Shown piece by piece: positions 21,934 to 34,158 of a stretch of 64,000 bases of DNA. The stretch's first letter is position 1; each line of letters starts with the position of its first letter. Under the pieces are notes generated by a model. That model was not told where the DNA came from and did no database searches. It saw nothing but the letters and a program-made list of their open reading frames with translations. The DNA is from Drosophila pseudoobscura (taxonomy: Eukaryota; Arthropoda; Insecta; Diptera; Drosophilidae): assembly GCF_009870125.1 (NCBI RefSeq), contig NC_046681.1, forward strand, positions 18,055,001-18,119,000. Direction: 5' to 3'. The translations under genes and the position numbers were made by a program.

Positions 21934-22903
21934 CTATTTTTTCTCCTTGAGGCCCTCGAGGTGGGCGCTCAGTCCCTCTTGGAACAGTGGAGTATTGATG
22001 TAGTCCACACAGGCACGTAGGTCTCCGGCACGATCCCTGAGCAACTCGGTGACATCGGAATCCCGACACATTCGCTTGGTCAGTGTTCTGGCAATGGGAT
22101 TGGCCTTGTCAAAGGTGCCAATGAAGGCAGCACACTGAGCCAGGGCCTCCTTTTTGCTGCCGGCTACCTCATCGATAAGACCCACCTCCAGGGCCTCTTG
22201 AGTGCTGAATAGCTTACCTTGGTTCAGCGCCCGCTCGACAATTCTCCGTGGCAGCACACTCTGGTAGGAGAGCATCATCCACTTGGAGACGAGGAAACTA
22301 AACCGCGTGGCATGCACTCCGATGACGAAATCCGGCAGCATGACACGGTATTCGCAGGCCGTGGCCATAATGCAACCAGCGGCAGGCGCATGACCCTGAA
22401 ATGGTAAAACGATTAGGGGCTTGTTCGATGCAGAATAGGGACTTACATTAATGGCCGCTGCTGTGGGAATGCCGCAGAGATGCAGAGCCAGCCACAGGTC
22501 TTGGAAGATCGTCCAGAATTCCTTCAACCTCTCCTGATCGGGTTTGTACAGCTCTTTGAGGTCAAGTCCAGCGGAGAAAACCTTGTCATTGCTCTGGAAA
22601 ATCACAACGAAATCGTGTCATAGAAAGCCTTTGTCCATTGCGCAGACTCACCGACGTCAAAATGAGCCCACGGCTCTTGTTGCACTCAATCTGGTTTATG
22701 GAATCAATTAGATCATGCATCAGATTCAAGGTGAGAGTGTTTACGGGCGGCAGATTCATCGATAATGTGGCAATCCCACTCTTGTCGTCCACTTCGATCG
22801 TGGTAAGACCCGAGTTTTCTCCATTTGAGAGCGATCGCAAAGATTGGCTGCAAAGGATGGGTTTTATCTGTCGGAGACTGCCTATTAGGCTGTTGCGCAA
22901 CAT
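21934..22903 (-). CDS. Enoyl-CoA delta-isomerase paralogue 1 (divergent active site)
   Basis: Exons 22903-22652, 22593-22447 and 22395-21934 encode 286 residues of the crotonase fold. There is an Arg/Ser-rich N-terminus (MLRNSLIGSLRQIKPILCSQ) suitable for mitochondrial import, the oxyanion-hole segment KVFSAGLDL, and the second loop GHAPAAGCIMATACEYRVM. In active ECI1 enzymes the catalytic glutamate sits in GLNETQLGI; here the same place reads GVHATRFSF, so the Glu is replaced by Ala and the Gln-Leu-Gly context is lost. The two neighbours keep it. The frame is otherwise intact over the full length, so it is likely a functional but catalytically altered paralogue. The start at 22903 follows the family; an in-frame ATG at 22939 would add 12 residues. 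Confidence 0.92.
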
Positions 22904-23150
22904 TTCGAAGACTTTTGAACTTGAGCAGCAATCACGCACTCAGCGACAGGCATAAAATTAAACAAATAAGCTGGTTTTTTTCATTTGCGAACCGAAAGAA
23001 AACAAAAAAAAATCAAGCCGCAGCGTCAGCTGATCTGCAATCGATAACGCGGTATCATGAAAACTGCCTATCGGGTGGAACGAATTTAGTTGGATCAAAA
23101 CAGAACATGAAATTTCAGTTGATATTTGGTTTTACATATAACAAAAATGA

Positions 23151-24102
23151 TCATTGCTTGTTGGCCTTCTTCTTCAGACCTTCGAGATAAATGCCTATAC
23201 CCTTCTGCACCTCTGGCCGGTTGACCAGGGACAGGAAATCATCCACGTCCTGTTCGCGTTCCTTATGGAATTGGCGCAAATTGTCCGCGCGGAACTGTTG
23301 CTTGGTCAGAGCACGGGCTACGGGATTCACTTTGGCGAACGTGCCTATGAAGGCGACACACTTGTCCACAGCCTCCTCTTTGCTGTTGGCGATCTCGTCG
23401 ATCAGGCCCTCCTGCAAGGCTTCATCCGTGGTGAACAAGCGACCCTGAGTGAGAGCCCGCTCCGCCACTCGTTTTGGCAGGATGTTCAGATAGCCCGAAA
23501 CCAGCCATTTGGGCGCAATAATCCCAAGTTGGGTTTCATTCAGTCCAATTATACAATTTGGCACCATAACACGATACTCGCAGGCTGTGGCCAGAAGACA
23601 TCCTCCTGCTGGGGCGTGGCCCTGTGATATTAGCTTATAATAAAACGCTTCGGTAACCATATCTACAGACTTACATTGATGGCAGCTGCTGTGGGCACAC
23701 TGATCCCATATAGATCGCACCAAACATTTTGTAATTCAGTCCAAACGGCACGAAGCCTTTGCTGGTCCGGCTTATACATTTCAAGGATGTCCAGGCCAGC
23801 AGAGAATACCTTCGGACTAGCCTGGGAATAAATACTATAATTATGCTGGTACGTATCCTGTTTCAAGAGTGTCTTACGGATGTTATTATGAGACCACGGC
23901 TATTGTTGTTCTTTATTTCGTTAATGGATGATTTAATATCCAATAGCAGTTCCAAATTTTGTCCATTTACGGGGGGACGGCACATTGTGAGCGTGGCAAT
24001 GCCGGTCTTGTCATTTACTTCCACTGTGGTCAGCTTGATAGCGGTGGACATGAGACGTCTGCGGCCTGTGCGGCCCACAAAGCTCAAGAGTCTGGAAGAC
24101 AT
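23151..24102 (-). CDS. Enoyl-CoA delta-isomerase 1 paralogue 2 (mitochondrial)
   Basis: Exons 24102-23878, 23821-23675 and 23621-23151 encode 280 residues. The leader MSSRLLSFVGRTGRRRLMST is a typical mitochondrial presequence. It has KVFSAGLDI, GHAPAGGCLLATACEYRVM and the catalytic segment GLNETQLGIIAPKW. The enzyme moves 3-cis/trans double bonds to 2-trans so that unsaturated fatty acids can pass through beta-oxidation. Both introns sit at the same codons as in the other two copies (after TS and after AIN), proof of tandem duplication. The three genes correspond to the CG4592/CG4594/CG4598 group of D. melanogaster; one-to-one matching is not attempted. Confidence 0.95.
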
Positions 24103-24369
24103 CGCTATCACCAAAGTATACAAAAGATGACCTTTGTTCTGCCGGTTTGCAGATTGTTGCCCTGAAGCTGTAAAGCATAGAATGATATAATTATACAAGC
24201 AGTGAAGGAATTCTTTTTATATAAAATATATTTCTGAAGTATTCCACACACCTTTTAAATTACCTCCCAGATGAATTCCAAAATCAAAATAATCTTCTCA
24301 GCTATAACAGAGCCTGTTCTGCCACTATCGACCAACGACTGTATTTTTCCATTCGATTATCCTATCGTC

Positions 24370-24545
24370 GCACCTCTGGTTTGAATTGGTAACAAACTGA
24401 TTGTAAAACGAGCGGTCGTTCTGCTTGATAAGAATCCTGCAGCACCTTGATGGTGTCGGCCTCGAAAAGCCAAATCGTTTCTCGTCTCCTCCTTCAGTGT
24501 CTTTCCCAGAATCACAATGTTGCCGCAGAAGCAAGTTTTCTCCAA
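24370..24545 (-). pseudogene. Coding-like relic between isomerase copies
   Basis: Downstream of isomerase copy 3 on the same strand there are two coding-looking segments in different frames: one containing CGNIVILGKTLKEETRNDLA and one containing KVLQDSYQAERPLVLQSVCY, which then ends in a stop. The segments sit one frame apart with no splice signals between them. No family is recognised. It may be a decayed exon of a lost gene, or chance. Confidence 0.25.
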
Positions 24546-24602
24546 AATTCGGGGATAAATGGCTTTATTTTTTTAATTGGCAATTATAATTTCAATAAAT
24601 GG

Positions 24603-25559
24603 TTATTTCTTGGCCTTCTTCTTCAGACCTTCGAGATAAATGCCCAGACCTTTCTGCACGGCTGGCTGGTTAATAAAGAACAAAAACTTCTCCAGATCGT
24701 CCTTACGCTCGTTTTCCAATTGCTGCAAATCGGCTGCGCGGAACTGCTGTTTGGTCAGTGCCCGAGCCAAGGGATTCACTCTGGCGAATGTGCCTAAGAA
24801 GGCGGCACACTTTTCCACCGCCTCTTCCTTGCTAGTGGCAGTCTCGTCGATGAGGCCAATCTGCAAGGCCTCCTCTGTCGAGAACATACGCCCCTGATTG
24901 AGAGCCCGCTCTGCCTGACGTTGTGGGAGAACGCTTAGGAAAGACGACATGAACCACTTGGGCGCCACAATGCCCAGTTGCGTCTCATTCAAGCCGATGG
25001 TGAATTTTGGCAGCATAACTCTGTACTCGCAAGATGTGGCCAAAAGACATCCTCCAGCGGGGGAGTGGCCCTACGAAAACAAATCGTTAGAGCAGGCGTG
25101 GGTTTCTGTGGCTGGAAGCTTACATTGATGGCAGCTGCGGTGGGGACACTGCTACCATAGAGGGAAAGCCAAACCTCCTGCAGTTGCGTCCAAAAGGCAC
25201 GAATCCTCTCCTTTTCGGGATTATACATTTCCATGATATCGAGACCAGCTGAGAATATTGTAGCATTGGACTGCAAGTGTGGTATGCGATTGATTAGATG
25301 TGCGCGCCAAGAATTTATTGCACTATCTTACGGATGTCAGTATGAGACCCCGGCTTTTGTTGCTCTCGATTTCGTCAATGGATGTTTTTAAATCCTTGAG
25401 CAGTTCCAAGTTGAGTCCATTTACTGGCGCCCTGCACATGGTGAGCGTGGCGATTCCTGTTTTGTCATTGACCTCCACGGTCGTCAGCTTGGTGGCGGTG
25501 GACATGAGCCGGCTGGGGCCACTTCGGGCCACCAGACTCAAGACTTTTGTTCGGAGCAT
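24603..25559 (-). CDS. Enoyl-CoA delta-isomerase 1 paralogue 3 (mitochondrial)
   Basis: Exons 25559-25332, 25270-25124 and 25070-24603 encode 280 residues. The presequence is MLRTKVLSLVARSGPSRLMS, the substrate loop is TIFSAGLDI and the oxyanion region is GHSPAGGCLLATSCEYRVM. The catalytic loop GLNETQLGIVAPKW with its glutamate is intact. It is closest to copy 2 (shared KLTTVEVNDKTGIATLTMCR segment), so copies 2 and 3 are the younger duplication pair and copy 1 is the outgroup. Its end carries AATAAA on the minus strand near 24570. Confidence 0.95.
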
Positions 25560-26020
25560 TACGATTCTGAATTGAACGAAAGGTGTAAACAACTTGAAAT
25601 GACCTTTGGACAGGTGCTCTTTCAGAGATAGTTTAGCTTTTAAGCATACAAATTAACAATTAGATTGTCTTAAATGCAGCTGCAACATAAACCAAATGCT
25701 GACTGCTCTGTTTATTCATTAGCGTACCTTTAATTTCAAACTTATTTATATAAAAACAAATTCCGCTCAGCTGCAGAACCTGTTGCGCTACTATCGGCAA
25801 ATGGTACTGTTGCTATCGGCTGGCGACTACTATCGGCTGCCAGGGCTGTCACATAGACGTCCCCGGTGCAACTCTGCCTTTGACGTTTACACGTCACATC
25901 GGCGAGAAGCCGACTACCCTCGACTCTTGCATTCGTGTACACTTCGTTATAGACTTTTCCGTGCGTTGGTAGCAACTTTCACTGGAGCTCTTGCTTTTGT
26001 TTAACTGAAATTACTGAAAA

Positions 26021-26659
26021 ATGGGCTCTGGCAAGCAACAAAAAGTGCAGTCTTCTGGCTTCACCAAGGAGGAAGAGCTTCTGCTGCAGGATTTCAGCCG
26101 CAATGTGAGCACAAAGTCCTCGGCCCTGTTCTACGGCAATGCCTTTATCGTGTCCGCGGTGCCCATCTGTGAGTAAAGTGACACGTTGTTGATTTTTGGG
26201 GCCGACCTTTATGAATGAAAGTTGTGCTTTGCAGGGCTCTTCTGGCGCATACACAACATGGATCTGTGGCCCAGCTCCATTCTGTTCGTGTTGGTGACCG
26301 CCGCTAGCACCTATCTGATGGCCACTGCCTACAAGAACATCAAGTTCCAGCTGAAGCACAAGATCGCCGGACGTCGCGAGGACGCTGTTACCCGCGAGGT
26401 GAACCGCCAGCTGGGCGACGACAAGAAGGTCACCCGCAAGGAGAAGGACGAGCGCATCCTCTGGAAGAAGAACGAGGTCGCCGACTACGAGGCCACCACC
26501 TTTTCGATTTTCTACAACAATTCCATCTACCTGGCCGTCATCATCTTCATCAGCTTCTTCCTGCTGAAGAACTCGACGCCGTTTGTGAACTACATTTTCT
26601 CCGTTGGCCTCGCCAGCGGAGCCCTGGCGCTCTTCTCCACCAGCGCCCAAGTGAACTGA
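26021..26659 (+). CDS. Translocon-associated protein gamma (SSR3/TRAP-gamma)
   Basis: Exons 26021-26168 and 26235-26659 encode 190 residues, close to the usual 185. Four hydrophobic segments are visible ([71 protein letters not shown]), with a charged cytosolic loop ([20 protein letters not shown]) between the second and third. This is the fold of the multi-spanning gamma subunit of the TRAP complex, which sits beside Sec61 in the ER membrane and helps some signal sequences insert. By position it matches D. melanogaster CG5885. Confidence 0.96.
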
Positions 26660-27015
26660 ACAAATTTCGTCATCTACTCGTAATGTTAGGCCCTTTAAGA
26701 GATTGATTCCCTACCCTAAACAGCGGGCGAGAATTCCGTTCATCCAAAACTCGTACATCGGCTGAGACATATCATCCATCAGTCGTCCGATAAGCATTTC
26801 CAGCAATGAACATAGAAATTTTTATAGCATGAAGATGCAATTGTTGTCTTTCTTGTAGAAAGCTGATCAACTTCCATTCGCAAAAGATTTAATAAATTGT
26901 AAAGATAAAATAATTTCTTTATTACTAGTTAAAGGGGTTTCTCTTTAGCGAAAATTTTCAGTACTAATTTAATCGTAAATGCGGAAAGGAGTCAGCTCTA
27001 GCTGGACAATCCAAT

Positions 27016-28658
<1,643 letters not shown>

Positions 28659-29146
28659 CTTGTGTGGATTTCACTTTTAATTCTTTATCAAATGCAGGTT
28701 ATACAGAACTTGAGACGCTGACGACAACCGTTTGGAGGGGACAACTTTCGACTTCTGTTTAATTCGGACGCTCCGTCGCTGGCATATTACTGCGGAGAAA
28801 AAGCTTTCAGAGCTTCGCAGTTTCCATTTTATGGCGGAAAGCTTTGCTGCAGCCGACAAACAAGTATTTCCTCAGCTGTGCCATGCACTGAAAGAAATTC
28901 CTTCAAATGAAACAATGGGGGGAAATATTGATCTTAGAAGCTTAATATGTATTTTCAATGACTGCTCTCGAGTGAGGATACAATACGTAATTCTGCAGTT
29001 CTAAATTTGACTTTATACTTGATGGAAACTAGGAAAGAAAGTGTAGAAAGGAGGAGGAATCTCATACTTGACATCATATTATTGGGGATTACATTACTTA
29101 AGTGTGTACTTTATATGCATTAGTGTGCGGTCCATATATCTAGGCT
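28659..29146. other. Spacer between yip2 and Srp54
   Basis: This contains the yip2 5' UTR and promoter on the left and the Srp54 3' UTR on the right. An open frame on the plus strand at 28732-29004 crosses it but has no recognised domain. Confidence 0.5.
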
Positions 29147-30694
29147 CTAGGGGGAGTTGGATATATCCATGTTGTCCGACTTCTCGACGCTCACCGATTT
29201 GCGCGACTTGGAATCGGCGCTGGAGCGCGAGCTCTTCAACTCTATATCTTCGGAGATGACCTTCAGTTTGCGTCCTGATGCCTCGGGTGTGCGAGAGCGT
29301 TCCCGCCGCCGGACGACCGAAGAGGCAGTCTTTGCGACAACAGTGGACACATCTTTACTGCGGCTTGTACGGGACTTGCTACTTAGGGCGATCACCGGTG
29401 GTGGCGAGGGCGAGCTGCGTTTGCTGCGCGACCTGGGCGAACGGGAGGAGCGCTTCTCACGGTGCGACTTCTTGCTGCGCTCGCGAGAACGAGAGCGTTT
29501 GCTGCTGGTGCTGCCACCGGCCCCATGCGAACGGGAACGCCGGGAGCGTGAGGTGCTGCTACGATGACGGGACCTAGAGCGCTTGCCGCGCGCTCTTGAT
29601 GGTTTGCCCCCGCGGGAGCGTGACCTACGCGAACGGGAGGTGCTGCGACGGTGCCGGGATCTGGAGCGCTTGCTTCGCGAACGTGACGAGTGCTTTCCTC
29701 GAGAGCGAGAGCGCCTAGAACGCGAACCACTGCGTCGCTCCCTGGAGCCAGAGCGACGTGAGCGTCTCCGGGACGTCGACCGATGCGAGCGAGAGCGGCT
29801 GGTGCGGCGATCCCGAGAGCGCGAACGGGAGCGGGACCGACGTCGCTTGTCCTTGGCCAGCATGCCGATCACTGGATCAATAGCGGCCGATATCATACTC
29901 TGCGCCTCCTTCACAATGGTCATGGCCTCCTCGATCTCCGCCTGGGCCGCCTCGTTGGACTTGGCCTCTGGCTTGGTGATACAGTATGTCGAATGGTAAA
30001 CACTGAGATAGCCGCCCTTGAACTCCTGGCCCTGCATGCGTAGGGCGTGGATAATGCTGGTCTGCTCACAGAATTCGATCATGCAGTATGTCTTGTTGTC
30101 CTTCTCGGCCCAGCGCGCATATTTCACTTCACCAGCACGCTGGAAGCACTCCATTAGGTCGTCCAGGCGCCACTCGTTCTTCACATCGCACACAATAATG
30201 GTTCGCCGGATCTCCTCGATCTTTCGAGCATCATAAAACGACGGCAGAGCCGGATACTCTGGTAGATTGAACTCCACCAGCTTGGGGTCATAGGTCTTGA
30301 TAACCTGTTGCGGCAGCTGCCCCTCGATGCGATTGATCACCTCGGGAGGCAGTTTCGAGTCGGGCTTCTGCAGGCCCGGCACTATTGTGCCGTTCTTGAG
30401 CATCTCGAGAGCGCGGTACTCCTCGGGAATGGCCAGCACGGGGATGACAATCAGGGCGCGATCAATGAATACCGTGTTGGTGAGATGCTGGGCCACAGGA
30501 ACACTAGTCGTTTCCGTGTACTTCACATAGCAGATGCGCGACTGCACGGGACACGAGACATCGCGGATGGTGGGATAAAGCCGGATCTCCTCAATTTTGC
30601 CGATGTTGCCGAACAGCGTTTGCATCTGGTCCTTGGTGGCCTGCGGCGCAATGTTGGTCACCTGTATAACACGCGGAGTGTTGCCGCCCGCCAT
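29147..30694 (-). CDS. Srp54: SR-family splicing factor (SRSF11/SREK1 type)
   Basis: A single exon encodes 515 residues. An RRM at about 8-85 starts RVIQVTNIAPQATKDQMQTL and includes RICYVKYTE. A second RRM-like domain at about 165-240 includes RRTIIVCDVKNEWRLDDLME. A long RS domain (about 285-460) has many SR/RS dipeptides, and the tail ends VEKSDNMDISNSP. SR proteins of this group help recognise the 3' splice site. This layout is that of fly Srp54 (not the signal-recognition-particle protein). It is intronless and lies head-to-head with Etl1, 360 bp between starts. Confidence 0.95.
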   Translation of the reverse strand: MAGGNTPRVIQVTNIAPQATKDQMQTLFGNIGKIEEIRLYPTIRDVSCPVQSRICYVKYTETTSVPVAQHLTNTVFIDRALIVIPVLAIPEEYRALEMLKNGTIVPGLQKPDSKLPPEVINRIEGQLPQQVIKTYDPKLVEFNLPEYPALPSFYDARKIEEIRRTIIVCDVKNEWRLDDLMECFQRAGEVKYARWAEKDNKTYCMIEFCEQTSIIHALRMQGQEFKGGYLSVYHSTYCITKPEAKSNEAAQAEIEEAMTIVKEAQSMISAAIDPVIGMLAKDKRRRSRSRSRSRDRRTSRSRSHRSTSRRRSRRSGSRERRSGSRSRRSRSRGKHSSRSRSKRSRSRHRRSTSRSRRSRSRGGKPSRARGKRSRSRHRSSTSRSRRSRSHGAGGSTSSKRSRSRERSKKSHREKRSSRSPRSRSKRSSPSPPPVIALSSKSRTSRSKDVSTVVAKTASSVVRRRERSRTPEASGRKLKVISEDIELKSSRSSADSKSRKSVSVEKSDNMDISNSP

Positions 30695-31054
30695 TGTCGC
30701 CAGTTTGCTGGTGCGCTCTCAGCTCAAAAAACGTTTTATTTGCAAGAAAAATACTTTCAATTAACCTACAAGCAAGCGAAAAAATTCAAGGGTTGCAAGC
30801 GCGTCACACAGAATCCATTGCCATAACAGGGTTGCACGTTACGCACGCCATCTGCATCGATATATCGTATCGACCGTACTCGTGACTATCGGATCGGTGT
30901 TGCTCATACTCCTAGGCTCTGTTCTCCGTGTAAACGCAAAGAGGCAAAGGTGTAGGGAAATCGTTTTCGCATATATGTCAATCTTGTATTTAGGCACAAA
31001 TAATTGTGACTAAAAAAGTAAACAAGCTGTCAGTTAGCCCAGCCTTGCCCAAAG

Positions 31055-34000
31055 ATGTCAGACAGCTCATCACCTACCAAATCGAGTTTGAGTGATTTGC
31101 GACAGTTTCGCATCAATAAAAATACAGCCGTCTCCTCAGGCCAGGCTAAAACTGGTAACAGAGTTATTGACATTTCATGCTACGGTGTTTGTAATTGTGG
31201 CAACCCTTTACAGAGAGAGTTCCTGGCAAGAAACGAATCCAGGTGATGGCAGACAGTGACAGCGACGGTGCCGACAGCCATGTGACGAAGAAGACCAAGC
31301 TGGAGCTGACAGTAAAAGAAAAGGAGGAACGCTACATGGCAGCTGCGAAAATATCGCCGCAGTATGATACAATGGTACGTTCATGAACAGAACAGGTCAA
31401 AATCTGGCGCGGGGCAGGGGGAACACGAGCGTCCTCTACTGGTACATACATATGTATGTGCGCGCGGAACATGGCGATGTTCAGGGCCGGCGTTCCAAAA
31501 CAGCTGTCGCGTACAGGGGCGTCGCAAAGGGGATCGAAGATATCGATATCGATTTATTTTTTGAGCCCGGTGTAAGAATTTTCCACTTTCCCCGTTATTT
31601 CAGGCCGTTCAGGAGTCGCTTTCGCGCTCGAACTGGGATGTGGCAGCCTCCATACGCTATCTGAGAGAGCACTGCAAGCCGAAGGGGCAAAATGGTCCCT
31701 TGGTCAAGCCTAAACTGCAGCCAAGCTCACATTCCAGCAGGGCCTACTCGGACGGCGAATGCTCGGACGATGAAGACGTCAAGCAGTCCAAGGACCAAGT
31801 CTACGACAGTGATGACAGCGACTCCGAGATGGCCACCAAGATGACTGGCCAGCGCAAGAAGGTGTTCCAGTTCATGAACGAGGCTACCATCGTGGAGCTG
31901 CAGTCGGTGAAGACGCTCTCCGAGAAGAAGGCCACTCTGATCATTGAGCAGCGGCCATTCGGTGACTGGGCGGGGCTGCGCAAGAAGCTGGAGAGCATCC
32001 GGATGTCGGGCGATCTGCTGAACTATGCCCAGGATCTGATTAACAAGCAGAACACGGTCGCTACAATCTTGAACAAGTGCAACAATATGGTGTCGCGTCT
32101 GGAGAAGGCCATCTCCAATGGTGGCGGTATCGTGGACCAGCCCAAGATGCTGACCAGCGGGTAAGTTATGTCCAGTCCATGTCATGGAAAATACTCCCTT
32201 CAATATCATATTAATTGCAGAATGCAGTTGGCCGACTATCAGATAATAGGCCTCAATTGGCTCACTGTGATGCACAAACAAGAGATGAACGGCATCCTGG
32301 CCGACGAAATGGGTCTGGGCAAGACCATACAGGTGATTGCCTTTCTGGCCTACCTGAAAGAGAAAGGTCTCAGCAAAGCAGCCCACCTGATTGTAGTCCC
32401 CTCCTCTACTCTGGACAACTGGGAGGCCGAGATCGCGCGATGGTGTCCCACTCTGGTGGTAGAGAAGTATCATGGCTCGCAGGACGAGCGCAGGAGGATG
32501 CGTGGACGGTATGCCAAGGACGGCTTCACAGGCTTCGATGTACTGCTGACAACGTGAGTAGCAACACCCCCCTTCAACGTTTCATCCGTTTCATGATTGC
32601 TCGCTTCTTATCGCAGCTACCATATCGTTGGCTCCACGCCCGAGGAGAGGAAAATGTTCCGGGTGTGCAAGCTGGACTACGTCATCTTCGATGAGGCGCA
32701 CATGCTGAAGAACATGACCACGCAGCGGTATGCCAACCTCATAACCATCAACGCCCGAATGCGCATCCTGCTAACCGGCACACCCCTGCAGAACAACCTG
32801 CTGGAGCTGATCTCCCTGCTATGCTTCGTGATGCCCAAGTTCTTCGCGAAGAGCATCGAGGATATCAAATCGTTGTTTGTCAAGGCAAGACCCGGCCGAG
32901 CCTTCTTTCATGTGCATATCGAGCTAAAGAGGTTTTTGGTTTCCCTTTTGCAGAAGAACAAGACCGACGGCGACCAGGAGGAGGTGTCCCAGTTTCAGGA
33001 AACACAAATACAGCGGGCCAAGCGCATCATGAAGCCCTTTGTACTCAGGCGCCTCAAGAAAGATGTCCTCAAACACCTGCCCAAGAAGCAAAGCTTTGTG
33101 GTAAGCGGAATAGTTGAAAATCTTACGTCCCACAATTATCATGCCGTTATGTTTAAAGGAAAAAGTCCCGATGAGCAGCAAACAGAGAGAGTACTACCAC
33201 GAGGTGGTCGACTATTATTCCAATAACAAAGGCGTCGTGTGCAGCGGCGGCGATCGGGCTGGCATCACCATCATGATGGAGATGCGTCGCTGTGCCAATC
33301 ATCCGCTGCTGATGCGCCACTACTTTACCGACGAGCATCTGCGCGGCTTCTCCAAGCGCCTGGCACGCGCCACAACCTACAAAAAGACCAACGAGCAGTA
33401 CATTTTCGAGGAGCTGGCCATCATGTCCGACTTCCAGGTCTATCAGCTTTGCAACAAGCATGTAAGTGTGCTCCAGAGAGAGAATTATCCCCTGTAAAGC
33501 TAACATCCTTTGTTGTTTACTAAAGGAAATGACCGACGTAAGGATACCGGATGAACTGATATGCGATTCGGGTAAATTCGAGTTCCTGGACACCCTGCTG
33601 CCGAAACTGAAGGAGGAGGGACACCGGGTGCTGCTCTTCAGCCAGTTCACCATGATGTTGGACATTGTGGAGGAGTATATGCGCATACGAAAGCATGGGT
33701 TCTGCCGCCTGGACGGCGCCACCGCCGTGAAGGAGCGACAGGATCTCATCACGGACTTCAATGTGGATGACAATATCTTTGTGTTTCTGCTATCCACAAA
33801 GGCCGGCGGCGTGGGCATCAACCTGACGGCTGCCGACACCTGCATCATCCACGACATTGACTTCAATCCGTACAACGACAAGCAGGCCGAAGATCGGTGT
33901 CATCGCATGGGCCAGCAGCGGCCAGTCACTATCTACCGCCTGGTGGCGGAGAGCACCATCGAGGAGGGCATCCTGATGGCCGCCGAAGAGAAGCTAAAGC

Positions 34001-34158
34001 TAGAAAAGGAGATCACCTCCACCGAGAAGGGCGAGGGCGAGGTACACGAGCAGCGGTGCGTCGTCAAACTCCTAACCATGGCCCTGGGCCTCGACAAGGA
34101 CCAGGAGGAGCAGTTATCCAACTCACTTAACAACTCTCTGGCCACGCCCACAAAGTAG
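31055..34158 (+). CDS. Etl1: SMARCAD1/Fun30-type chromatin remodeller
   Basis: Eight exons (31055-31154, 31214-31374, 31604-32160, 32221-32553, 32617-32884, 32954-33100, 33159-33461, 33526-34158) encode 833 residues. A CUE-like segment near the N-terminus (AVQESLSRSNWDVAASIRYL) binds ubiquitin in the family. The SNF2 ATPase has DEMGLGKTIQV (Walker A), DEAH, TGTPLQNNLLEL, and the helicase C half SQFTMMLDIVEEY to KAGGVGINLTAADTCIIHDI and DRCHRMGQ. The family restores silent chromatin after replication and aids DNA end resection. Intron 5 (32885-32953) has a GC donor (AAG|GCAAGA). It is stop-free and a multiple of three, but reading it through would insert 23 residues where relatives have none. 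Intron 2 holds a perfect TATCGATA at 31541-31548. Confidence 0.95.

Noticed and set aside
28732-29004. 90-codon plus-strand frame between yip2 and Srp54
   Set aside because: No known domain; it overlaps the expected promoter of yip2 and the 3' UTR of Srp54.
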